Below, in pieces: positions 1 to 10,365 of a DNA stretch of 64,000 bases. This DNA is from Thamnidium elegans. Taxonomy: Eukaryota; Mucoromycota; Mucoromycetes; Mucorales; Mucoraceae. The position numbers were made by a program, and so were the translations under genes. The stretch covers positions 682,001 to 746,000 of the forward strand of contig JAIXMG010000002.1 in NCBI GenBank assembly GCA_025201345.1, read 5' to 3'. Below the pieces are notes generated by a model. That model searched no databases. It had not been told where the DNA came from and saw only the letters and a program-made list of their open reading frames with translations. Every line of letters begins with the position of its first letter. Within the stretch, counting starts at the first letter, position 1.

Positions 1-2
1 AA

Positions 3-170
3 AATGGCGACTCAAAATTGTTTAAATGGTTTATTGGTCGAGTAATGGGTCGTACAAAAGGAATGGCTGATCCTAATACCTTAAACCAAGCCTTAAGTAA
101 TGCATTTGGTTGGGATAGTTATGATGAAATGATGAATTCTGTTGATAATAAAAGCAAAAAAAGCTCATAA
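3..170 (+). CDS. gatB: C-terminal end of mitochondrial Asp/Glu-tRNA amidotransferase subunit B (partial)
   Basis: Only the last 55 codons are inside the window; the gene begins upstream. The reading frame starting at base 3 ends at TAA 168-170. The segment LFKWFIGRVMGRTKGMADP fits the C-terminal GatB/YqeY tail-domain pattern (a Gly-x-Val-Met then Thr-Lys-Gly-x-Ala-x-Pro motif). GatB is the subunit of the GatCAB amidotransferase that, in fungal mitochondria, converts misacylated Glu-tRNA(Gln) to Gln-tRNA(Gln). The tail domain contacts tRNA. The end is lysine- and serine-rich. Identification rests on this short domain only; a YqeY-like protein is the alternative. Confidence 0.7.
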   Translation, partial: NGDSKLFKWFIGRVMGRTKGMADPNTLNQALSNAFGWDSYDEMMNSVDNKSKKSS

Positions 171-2239
171 AAAAAAAAGAGATTATACTTCTTTGGGGTA
201 ACAATTTAAATTTTTTTTTTTTGTCTGTGTTCCAATTGAAAGCAGAAAAAAAAAAAAAAAAAAAAAAAAAACTACTATTAAATCTAGATATTTAGCAAAT
301 TTGGTTCTTTTTCTCGCTTATTGATTCTAAACCAGGCTATTTTTTTTCTTACGTAGATCATCTTAATTTCTCACGATTCTTCTGTATCCACCGTATAACA
401 TTTGATGACATAACTTTCTCCTTTTTTAAGCGCCAATTGATTTCATTGACTTTCGCTTAAACAATTTATTTCCCAAACTACTATTTTTGGGTGCTATAAC
501 ATATTTTAATACAAATAATAAGTAAAAAAGTTTTTCGTAATTGGCTATTAAATTAACTATAAAGATGCTTGGGATTTTCCCCTTTATCAACGAAAGAACT
601 ACGTGGTTAATGGTGATATCTTTTTGACGTGAAAGTGTACTGCTATTGTCTTTTTTTTGCCTGGGCTTTTTTTGAATTTCTATTTTACACCAGCAGAAAA
701 AATAAAAGTGTGCGACGTATTTTATGCGCTTAACTTCGTTTTATTTCACATAAAAAATGAGCTTGCATGAATCAAATTTGAACAACAAGTATACATAAGA
801 ATGACTAAACAGATCACCAACCATTTTATCAGCCTATCTTTTTTTCTTTTCTTTTTTTTAGAATAGACAAATCATCTTTCTTCCTCTTTTCCTTTACAAT
901 ACATGCTATCAGTACGTATTTTTTTACATGTGTACTTTTTAAAGGAGCTTATAATCTTGCATTTTATATTCATTCATTATTCTGTTTCTTTTTATAACTG
1001 CCAGGTATAAGCTAGCATAAGGCCATGAAATCCGCTAAATTGTTATGAGCTAATTTTTTTTTTCAGTTCTTGTTATAAAGGTACGTGTACTCCAAGAAAT
1101 GTCACAGATTTGCTTTTTGTTTCATTCTAATCCAGACCCACCTTAAGAACAAAAACATATATCATCGAAGACGTTTATTCGTTTAACTTTCCCAGAACAT
1201 TAAATAATTTAAAAGCCGGAAGACTCGAATCTTTAATAAATGGTTTTACTCTGGTTGAACTAAGTACAAATAATTGAGCCTTATATGCTGCCAATTTGAA
1301 GCAAAAATACAATGATGGACAAACTTAAGAAGAGTCCTGTATGAACAGAATTATGAATGAAACAAAAAAAAAAGAAAAAAGAGATCCTGATCCAATGGCT
1401 TAGTCCTGTTATTTGGGATGAAGATGATATTAATGATAGTATTACTGAAAAAGACAACGATGATAACAATGACGATGATAATAGTAATGGTAATAGCCAT
1501 TAATCTGTATAGCTATTTTTTATAGTAGTCCTCTATTTATTTTCGTTATGCATTTGAATCATGACAGTATCAAAAACTAGCCGCTTACATCACTTTCCTC
1601 GGTGGCGTCGTTGCCCTGCAGGTTTTCTTATCAAATCCCCTCGAAGAGGGGATAGAACAGTCAGCTGTTAAACCTCTTGAAAAAAAACATGACAGACTTT
1701 CATTCCGTTGTTTTCGAAACTAACAATTGTAATATATTATAAGATATACACACATTTATGAATAAAAATTATAATTATCAATTAAGAAATTTACTAAAGC
1801 GTATTTTATTGTTCACCCTTTTTTTCTTTTTCTTTTTTTTTTTTTTTTTTTGCTATTATTATATTGACTTATTGTTTTTTAGTAGTCGATTCCTCATTAG
1901 CGAATCCTTTCGAGCCTAATTCGATTCCGAATCTGAAGGAATTACTCTCGCCCTTTTTCTTTTATTTGTGGCGAAATGTAATTCCTCGTGCCCAGAGCAA
2001 GGTACTTCATGACGACATACGAGTTTGCTCTTTAAAGTAAAAGTTGCAGTAGAAGGTTAAGGAATGTAATCCGGAATAAGAGGTAATTTGGATTAAAAAG
2101 AGTAGTAACTATAAAAAAGTAACTGAACAGTGACTATTTTTAATTATGTAAAACTTGTTCTCAAAATGGACTAAAATTTACTAGCCGAGCACTGTACGTA
2201 TCTTTTACCTTTACTGCCACTTCTACCCCCGCCTTAAAA
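171..2239. other. Intergenic, AT-rich; no convincing gene
   Basis: Between the gatB tail and OMA1 I see long A and T homopolymers (for example 245-270 and 1826-1850) and no reading frame with family-like composition. A minus-strand frame at 1281-1469 is low-complexity Ser/Leu/Phe and is rejected. Two hairpins stand out: 1635-1653 (8-bp stem, GAA loop) and 1938-1985 (outer stem GGAATTAC with GTAATTCC, inner stem CGCC with GGCG). Both are in a locally GC-richer stretch (about 1575-2050) that may hold the OMA1 promoter or a noncoding RNA; nothing more can be said from sequence. Confidence 0.5.
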
Positions 2240-3339
2240 GTGCATATGTTTCGTTTAGGCTTATTAAGACCATGGTCCTCGACAGTAGTCAAACCCACTC
2301 TTTTACAAACTCCTCGACCTTTTCTTAGAACTTACGCTACACCTTTGATAAAATACCAACCTCCTAATCAAAAAGTAAATGTATATACCCGATTCCAACA
2401 CAATCGGAAAGTACCCTTTTACCAGTCCAAACGTGTTTGGGTATTTATGGGTACAGGTACTGTTATATTCGGTGGGTATTATGTAACTCACTTGGAAAGA
2501 GTACCTATTAGTGGTAGAGCAAGGTTTATGGATATTACTCCACGTCAAGAAGAAGGTAAAGTTTTTTTTATATTTAAAAACTGCGCAAAAAAATATATAT
2601 TAAATCCTAAGTTAGCAATGGCGATACAAGCATATAATGAAGTGATGCATCAATATGGTAGAAAGATATTACCTAAAAATCATCCATACAGTAAGTTTGT
2701 TAGTAGAATTGCACAAAGATTAGTCAATGTTTCTGGTATGGAAGATATGAAGTGGGAATTTTATGTTGTCGATTCACCTGAAAAAAAGTAAGTTGCTTGA
2801 AAAAAAATACTCGGTCCTTTTTTTTTTTTTTTTTTTTTGACAGGTTTTTTTTTAGTGCGTTTGTTTTACCAGGTGGTAAAGTATTCGTATTTACAGGTAT
2901 TTTACCCATTGTACAAAATGAAGGTAAGAAAGAAAAACTTTATTATTACTCGATCATCCCCTCTAAATGTTTCTCTAGATGGTATGGCAGCTGTTTTAGG
3001 ACATGAAATCTCTCATCAAATCGCTCGTCATAGTGCAGAAAAACTTAGTTTTGCAAAGATTTTACTTGTATTGCAAATAACACTTTCATTATTTGGTATT
3101 GATCCTTCATTTGTATTCAATACATTTACCACTAATTTCTTAATGATGATGCCTTTCTCTCGTAAATGTGAGACAGAAGCAGATGATATTGGATTACAAT
3201 TGATGGCACAAGCTTGTTTTGATCCAAGAGAAGCAATTGAAGTATGGAAACGTATGGAGGCTTCTGGTGAAGCTGGTATTCCTCAATTTGCTAGTACTCA
3301 TCCTAGTCATAAAAATCGTATCCAATTCCTTACAAAAGA

Positions 3340-3380
<41 letters not shown>

Positions 3381-3509
3381 CATAATTTTTTTACTTACAT
3401 TATCATTTAGTTACCCTCTGCTTTACAAAAACGAGCTGAAAGTGATTGTTCTAGCGATATGCATAGATTTAGTGAACAATTTAAAGCTACTAATTGGGCT
3501 CACTGGTAA
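2240..3509 (+). CDS. OMA1: Mitochondrial inner-membrane metalloprotease OMA1 (M48 family)
   Basis: Five exons: 2240-2555, 2616-2787, 2856-2923, 2979-3340, 3411-3509, giving 338 residues. The N-terminus is Arg/Ser/Thr-rich without acidic residues, as expected of a mitochondrial presequence, followed by one membrane segment (about residues 70-90, VFMGTGTVIFGGYYVTH). The catalytic zinc motif is GHEISHQIARH (HExxH), and the third ligand lies in CETEADDIGL (ExEAD). In other fungi OMA1 is an ATP-independent, stress-activated quality-control protease of the inner membrane. The first intron is 60 bases and in frame, so retaining it would insert 20 residues without a stop. A second Met at 2246 could equally be the start. 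The gene converges on the SRRM2-like gene, about 150 bases away. Confidence 0.92.
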
Positions 3510-3659
3510 AAAAAACAATTATTCTGTAATTTACAATAAAATAGAAATCATTTTTTATTTTCTTTTTTTTTTTTGAATTTTTGTTAGTCTTTATACTGTG
3601 AAAAATGTTTAACTCTGCATTTAAAAAAAAAGATTAGTTTACGGGGAATTCGTTTTTCT

Positions 3660-4951
3660 TTATAAGTAACTTACGCGACGACGACGAACAGGACTACGGC
3701 TACGACTTCCGCTGGAACTACGGCTACGACTACGGTTGTTTCGAGGACTACGACCTCTACTGGAACTACGACTGCGACTACGGCTACTGCTAATACTACG
3801 GCTACGGCTACGACTAGGACTTCTGCTATATCTACGGCGTCCACGAGCAGGACTAGGGCTGCGACTGCGACTGACACTGACACTGCGACTGCGACTACGG
3901 CTATAACTACGTCCACGACTGCGACTTCTACTAACACTGTAGCTGCGACTACGGCTACGGCTATAGCTTGGACTACGACGAGAAGGAGGAGATCTGCTAC
4001 GACTTACACTAGGACTGGCTCTACGACGACGTACAGGACTACGACTAACACTTGCACTTCTGCTGCGACCACGCTTTTGAGTTTTTGTTGGTGGCGATGG
4101 TGATGGTGATGGCGAAACGGATTTGAGTTTTTTATCAACAGGTGCAGTAGTAGTCTTTTTTTTCTCGTCGGCCTTTCTTGCTTTATACCTTTCCTCTCTA
4201 CGCTTATCGTCTTCTTTTTGTCTTTGACGTCTTTCATTTTCCTTCTTTTCTTCACGCTCTAATCTTGCTTCATATTCTGCTTCCTTCTTTGCTTTTCTTT
4301 CGTCTCGAAGCTTTGCTTGAAGTTCGCGATCGAATGCAGCACCTTCGACGTATTCGCTATTTATTTTAAGTGCCTTTTTCATCTTTTCGTTATCTACTTC
4401 TTTAGCTGCACTCAATTGATGTGTTTCGTATTCCTTGAAGCTTTTTTTTTTTTATTTAGTTTTTTTTTTAAGAAAAAATCGTGAAAAATGACCATGTTTA
4501 CTTACTTTTTTGCATCGGTTGGAGCCATCTTTTCAATATCTGCTAATAATGAAGTTCTTAATTCTTGAACTCTTTCTTCAATGACATCTTCACTTAATCT
4601 ATAAAAAAAAATATTGTCAACAAAGTTTGAATTAAATAAATAAAAGAGTTCTTACCCCTCATCTTCCAATTTGATTGACAATTCCATACATTTGACTTCA
4701 ACTTTACGTTTACGGTCGTGTTCCAAGATAGCAGAATTGGCTTTCTTCATGTTGGGGCCATTTCTAAAGTCATTCGTGTTGCGATCTCTATCTGTAGGAG
4801 GAGGTCGAACAAAGGACAGATTACGAACAACATAACCGTTGGTACCTAAATAAAGAAAAAGAGTCAAGTCAGTATATTATTCAATGCTTAATTCTTTTCT
4901 TTTCTCTTTACCTGATCCACGAGGGGTATGTAAACCAATGCCGTTATACAT
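3660..4951 (-). CDS. CWC21: Cwc21/SRRM2-like spliceosome SR protein
   Basis: Minus-strand exons 4951-4912, 4845-4656, 4598-4506 and 4440-3660 give 367 residues. The protein begins MYNGIGLHTPRGSGTNGY, the hallmark N-terminus of Cwc21/SRRM2, which binds Prp8 and Snu114 in the activated spliceosome. A cwf21-type helical region follows (about residues 90-150, ending AFDRELQ), then a strongly charged coiled-coil stretch rich in Lys/Glu/Arg, then about 130 residues of Arg-Ser repeats. Yeast Cwc21 lacks the RS tail while animal SRRM2 has a very long one; this protein is intermediate. The 3' end is ambiguous: a GTAAGT at 3674-3669 and an acceptor at 3616-3615 would remove 60 bases and replace the ending VSYL by a single Ser, with the stop at 3611-3609. 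Confidence 0.88.
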
Positions 4952-5115
4952 GATTTATAAAGTGTAAAAAAGAAAGAATAGAGGGAAAGTAGAAAAAAAA
5001 AAAAAAGAGGTATTTTTTTTTTATATACTCGTGAACAAGTCACAATTTACTTTTTATAGCTTTTTTGCTTTCCTTTTTTTATTTTTGTTTCTTTAACCTC
5101 TTCAAATAGCATAAC
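4952..5115. promoter_or_regulatory. Short bidirectional promoter between two spliceosome genes
   Basis: Only 164 bases separate the start codons of the minus-strand CWC21/SRRM2-like gene (4951) and the plus-strand CTNNBL1 gene (5116). The interval is made of A tracts and T tracts around a short mixed core (about 5025-5050, ACTCGTGAACAAGTCACA). Poly(dA:dT) tracts of this kind usually keep nucleosomes off divergent fungal promoters. No TATA box is obvious for either direction apart from TATATA near 5022. Shared regulation is an inference from the layout. Confidence 0.6.
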
Positions 5116-7333
5116 ATGAATATCGATGAACTTTTCAAGGTATTATACATATCTATCTCTCTAATTATATCATGTATTAAAAATAACGCGTTAAAAAATG
5201 TATTAGATCCCTGCCATTCCTACAGGTCGTAATAAGAGAAAGATGCCTGCAACTCCCGACTTGCAATTCTTTGACAAGTATAAAGGAGCCAGTGAAGCTG
5301 TAGAATTAGCCGAAAGCAGTAGCAACGAACCCGCTGCTAAAAAGAGAAATATCGACCAAGATGAAGACGTCGAATATACAGAACGATATCAAGACGAAGA
5401 CACTGAATTTGAAGACGAAGAAGGACGTTTCTTTGGTGGTGGTTTGACTAACGAACAAAGTAGTATTTTGGATCTTGTCGATGAATTTGATATTGATGAG
5501 GTAATGGCTTTTTTTTTTTTTTTTTACGCAAGCAAATGTGTATAAACTAACTGCATTATAAAAAGACTGAAGCACTTACAGCAACCAACGTAAAAAAGAT
5601 GATTTTAAAGTTTGAAAAAGCAATCAATAAGAATCAAGAAATGAGAGTTCGTTATGCTGATCAACCAGAGAAATTTATGGAATCAGAAGCAGATTTAGAT
5701 GAAGAAATTAAGAATTTATTAAGTTTAACTGAAGCACCGCAAATGTACTCAGAGTTTGTAAATCTGGGAAGTGTTTCTTCTTTGTTGTCACTTTTAAGTC
5801 ATGAAAACACAGATATTGCTATTGATACAATTGATCTTATTAACGAATTAACCGATGAAGATGTCGGTATGGGTTCTTCTGAGGATGATTTAGAAAGATC
5901 TGAACAAGTCCAAGCTGCTATCAAGACATTTGTTGATGCTATGGTATTGTTATCGTTATATGATGGTTTTTTATTTATTTTTTTATTCATTGTTTTTTAT
6001 TTTATAGTTGGAAAATGAACTTTTACAATTACTTGTACAAAACTTGGCTAGGTTGGATGAAAAGGAAGAAACAGATCGTCAAGGTGTCTTTAAAATCTTG
6101 GGTGTTCTTGAAAATGTTATTTCTTTAGAACCTAAATATGCTCAGGATATCGCATTAAAGACGGATATTCTTCCTTGGTTATTAAAGAGATTACAGACAA
6201 AGGGATTTGATGCTAATATTGCTTACACAAGTGAAATCCTTTCTATTCTTTTACAAGGTGACAGAGGTAAGTAAAAAAAAAAATGGGTTTTTTTCGGTAT
6301 TGATTCTTATTATTTTTATAAACAAAGATATCCGTCTCAAGGTTGGTGAATTAGATGGTATAGATGTTCTTTTGAGAGCTCTTGCGGTATGTTTGAAAAA
6401 ATTTAAGCTTTTTTTTTATACTAATATATATTTTATAATATAGGGTTATAGACGTAAGGATGCGAGTTCAGAAGACGAATCTGAAATGGTTGAAAACTTC
6501 TTCAATGCAATGTGTTCACTTTTAAACGAACCGGAAAACAAGAAACGTTTCTTGGATGCGGAAGGTATTGAACTTATGGTCTTTATGTTAAAGTAAGTGC
6601 GATGTGAAAAAGAGGAAATAAAAGAGGAAAATCTAACCCAAAAAAAATTATTAGAGAGAAAACATTGGCTCGTATTCGTGCAGTTAAAGTATTAAACTAT
6701 GCATTAAGCGGAGAGGAGGGTAGGGATAGATGTATCCGTTTTGTTGATGTATCTGGACTCAAGGCTTTATTCCCTCTATTTATGGGCAAGGGTAACAAAA
6801 AGTTGAAAAAGACACATCATTCTGCTTTTATTGAATCTGAAGACGAAGAACATATTTCTTGTATTATTTTATCATTACTGAGAAATCTGACTCAAGGTGA
6901 TGTTCAAAGAATGAGACTGATACTTAAATTTACAGAAGATGACCATGAAAAGGTGGATCGTCTTATTGAATTAAAGGAGCAATACCAAAAGAAAGATGAA
7001 GCCGTTAAACAAGAACTTGAAGATGCTAGAGGAGTATTGGATGAAGAAGATTTTGAGGACTTTGAGTCTGATTTTTATGTTCGTAGACTTTCTGCCGGTT
7101 TATTTACTTTGCAACGAGTTTGTCTCTTGATTGCTGCTTTAAGTGAAGAATCTTTAGGTATCCGTGAAAAGGCTACCATGTTATTAAAGAGACAGGGTGA
7201 AGATATGTTGAGCGTATTTAAAGTCATAGAAGAAGAAACTGCTCTCATGGCTGACTTTATTTTTTTAAGACGTATTGCAAGAGGTTATCCTACTGAAGAA
7301 CCTCCTGTTGAAATAAAGCAAGAGCAAAAGTAA
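5116..7333 (+). CDS. CTNNBL1: Beta-catenin-like protein 1 (armadillo-type spliceosome protein)
   Basis: Seven exons: 5116-5139, 5207-5500, 5566-5943, 6008-6266, 6328-6386, 6444-6592, 6655-7333; 613 residues. The first exon codes only MNIDELFK. An acidic, basic-patch-containing N-terminus (residues about 10-105) precedes the CTNNBL1 core, recognised by segments such as PEKFMESEADLDEEI, HENTDIAIDTIDLINELTDE, GELDGIDVLLRAL and FTEDDHEKVDRLIEL. CTNNBL1 is a helical ARM-repeat protein that binds CDC5L and Prp31 nuclear localisation signals in the Prp19-associated spliceosome complex. The C-terminus ends in a short acidic/Lys tail. It is transcribed divergently from another spliceosome factor. Confidence 0.93.
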
Positions 7334-7598
7334 ATTTTTATCCCATCATACCTCTTTCATGTTAAATAGTTACAAATAAATATATATGTAAATGAAATTG
7401 TCATTTTTTTATTTATTTAAGAAGCAGTGGTTAAATGATCTTTGTTAAAAAAATTTGACAACACTATGACTTTAATAAAGAGACTGTTTCCTTTCTTTCA
7501 TGCCAACAATAGAGCAAGCTGCTGATTGTGTTTCTGAATATATATAATTATAAAAGCCTTTTGTTGATGTATCGTTACCACTTTATTTATTTGCCAAC

Positions 7599-8438
7599 AT
7601 GAACATTATTGCTATTTTCAATATCTTGATAATAATTTTATCTGGTAAATTCCTGCGCCAGTTATAAAAAAAGTATTTCATTAAAGTATAACATGCTCTC
7701 TTTCTTTTTTCTCAGCTTTTGTAAGCGTCGTCAAGTCTTTTTTCGGTGAGTATTACGAGATATAATACCATATTAATTAACTAACATATTTATTAAATGA
7801 AAAAAAAAAAAGTTGTCAAATCTCTAGTCTTGACTTGGTCTGGCACACCTAAGCCATTCAACAGAAATAAAAAACTAGCTACTTCTCAGAAAAAACTCGG
7901 CATAGTTTTCAGCGATAAAAAAACTCCCGTTTTAGTAAAATACGCTCATGTATCTTCTGAACATACGCCAACTTTTTTAATTGAACCAAAGCATCAGGCA
8001 AGTGACAAATTACGTTTATTATTACAAGAGTACCCTACTGAAACTATAAAAAAGGCTTCTACGCTAAAAGATCAAGTCGTAACATTAGGCACTAATCAAA
8101 ATATGAAATCCAAAGCTACTGTTAAGACCGCGTCGAACGCTACAACAGAAAAATGCTTTCCTCGCCCAGCTCTTTCAAAAAGAGTTGTGCCAGAGTTAAT
8201 AAACTTATTTGAAGACATTTCAAGTAAAAATACCGCAACACCAGTTCATTATCGCAAACCGAATTTATTATCAAAACCAAAGACGACTACCGGAGTATCT
8301 TTAATTCATATTCAAAATTCGTTTATAATTGTAGATTACGAAGAGAATCAGGTTTCTAGACGACGTATTGCCAACTATGAAGCAACTGTAGCTGCTTGTA
8401 TTCTCAATGGTCGACGGTATCTAGCAGGTCTACAGTAG
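7599..8438 (+). CDS. Small basic secreted protein of unknown function
   Basis: Three exons: 7599-7644, 7716-7745 and 7813-8438, giving 233 residues. The first two tiny exons code a strongly hydrophobic leader (MNIIAIFNILIIILSAFVSV), a good signal peptide or signal anchor, and splice in phase onto the long last exon. The mature part is rich in Lys, Thr and Ser with a single Cys, few repeats, and a C-terminal Arg-rich patch (QVSRRRIANYEATVAACILNG). I do not recognise a family. A TATA-like TTATAAAAG lies about 45 bases upstream of the start. The start choice depends on the intron model; without it the long frame would start at 7797 with a run of lysines made by the intron's A tract, which is less likely. 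Confidence 0.6.
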
Positions 8439-10365
8439 TTTGGTGTTCATTCTTAAATTGAATAAACGCCAAAAAAAATCTAACCATTAGATATAAGTTT
8501 GAATAAAACAAAGTATTTTCTTGTCAAATATGTACTTAAAAAAAGTGTTCTAATCGATAATCTAGTTAATATTTATTTAAATCGTAAGGCATAGTCACAT
8601 AATAACAATATTTTTAGTCATATTTAAAGGAGATGGTAGGTTTAAACAAGTCAAGGTAGTCATGATATATATAAAGTTTTAAAACATCATCCTAAATGTC
8701 TAACGATAATCAATAAATAATTATAATTAGTCCTATCTTTCTTTACTTTATACTTTTATTGAGCAGATTTACCCTAAATCTAGCAATGTTTTCAATTGTC
8801 TCCTCTACATTAGTATATAGCTCGGGCGAGCAAAAAAGTTTTAATGTTTCAATTTGGTAAAGTTGGTACAGAGGGTTTTGTTCATCATCAAAGACCATCA
8901 CATAAAACACAATATCAAATTCGTTGAATATCACGCCGAAAGTCATAAATCCTTTCGGATTTTTACTCCTTAATATTCAAACATGTTGGCACATCTCGGG
9001 AATAAATGTATAAGTGTAGATTTTGTAAAGGATATTATTATAAAACACAAAGGTAATAATAATAAAAGTTCGGTTTAAGTGAGCACTAGACTATATAGTT
9101 ATCAACTAGTTATGAATATTATTTATTTAGTTTATATGAAACGGTATTAGGACATCTAGTCTTCACAAAGGTATTATCGAATAATGTTATTTAAAACAAG
9201 GGGATAATCAATCAGAATGATAGAGAGAGGGTAATACAGTAAGTCTTAAAAAATAAAAGGCCAGATAAAATAATAGTTATGGACCCTTTGCTAACTAAGA
9301 AATGTAATTTAAGACAGACGATAGTCAAGTAATGAAAGATAATTAAAGGGATATAGATAAAACCAAATAAGTGAATACTTAGAGAATACTTAGATATTTT
9401 AAGTCTACAGTAGTTAAGTTTATTCAAAAGAAAGATATTTATACTTTCGACACAAGTTTATGTTACTTGAGACAGAATTAATTTGGATGCAACAATGTAA
9501 TTGTCTCCTCTGGACTGAGCAACGAATTTTTCATAATCCTACAAACTGAATCATTGTCATCAATGTCTTTTCCTTAAATGTGTAAGTTTCTTTAGCTGTG
9601 GGTAAGGGCTGATAGTCGGATCTGATTACCACTAATCGCGATAAATATCATGTGTGTAAAGCTCCTTTTTTGACCGCACAGCCAATAATCTTTGGTGCAA
9701 CTGCGATATCGATCAATTTCAACAAGTGTCTCTGACACTTGATAAGGTTTTACTTGCTGGAACATGGTCTTTGTTTCACAGTTCTGTCTACTTTCAAAAA
9801 TAAAAAGATGCACGGTTCAACTTGCACAGTCAATTAAAAAGTATGACCGGCTATTTTTTATTTACCCTTACAGATGACCATTGCTCTAGGAGGGGTCGCT
9901 AATCATGGCGTGATTATACCATCATTAGCTTCATAATACTCGTATTTACATATGCGCTAGCTAATCATTTTTATATGTACATACGTGTCTGTTTATTCCA
10001 AATTATTTCATATAGGCTCTTTTTTTATGCAGATAAACCAGAGCATGAAAAAGTAATAAAGGACTTTGCATTTTTTTTTTTTTTTTTTTTGGTATGTACC
10101 AAAAATAAAGCGAACTACAGGAGCCGCTATTGTAAGTTTTTTACCAATCGGCTACATCTGATAAAGTAGCCGCCGATTTTCACTTGATCTATCCGATTGT
10201 TTCTCTTTCTCTAGCCAATTGCAAAAAAAAGAAAAAAAAAAAAAAAAAAGTAAATTTGAAACATACTAGAAATTGCTGGAAATTAAATGATAATTTTATT
10301 TACAAATATGATGGAGAGAAAATCAAAATTAAGTGGGAGAGAATATGATGTATATGTAGAAAAAT
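8439..10365. other. Intergenic, with a possible gene relic
   Basis: The region contains no intact gene that I can support. A minus-strand frame at 8743-8946 looks like decayed coding sequence (listed separately). Another minus frame at 9592-9813 (contains RSCTKDYWLCGQKRSFTH) has protein-like composition but no recognisable family and no splice-compatible continuation. Long T and A runs sit at 10070-10090 and 10220-10250, and an imperfect hairpin (AATCGG..CTAC with GTAGCCG..GATT) at about 10144-10178. The right end is the 3' flank of the OYE gene. Confidence 0.4.
8743..8946 (-). pseudogene. Relic of a multi-copy fungal gene, C-terminal part
   Basis: The minus frame reads FNEFDIVFYVMVFDDEQNPL followed by a helical-looking tail and a stop. 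This alternation of a beta-like hydrophobic strand, a short acidic turn and a Leu-rich helix resembles the C-terminal end of large unnamed protein families that are scattered in many copies through Mucorales genomes. The frame is closed upstream by TGA 13 codons before its Met, and no intron repairs it. The family assignment is from memory and is weak; it could be chance. Confidence 0.25.

Noticed and set aside
1281..1469. Minus-strand 62-codon frame
   Set aside because: Low complexity Ser/Leu/Phe, no homology-like pattern, no splice partner.
3671..3937. Val/Ala-rich frame within the RS-repeat region
   Set aside because: Out-of-frame translation of Arg-Ser repeats; no independent signal.
9592..9813. 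Minus-strand frame with Cys/Trp/Lys-rich protein-like sequence
   Set aside because: Could be a transposon relic but no motif can be tied to a family.
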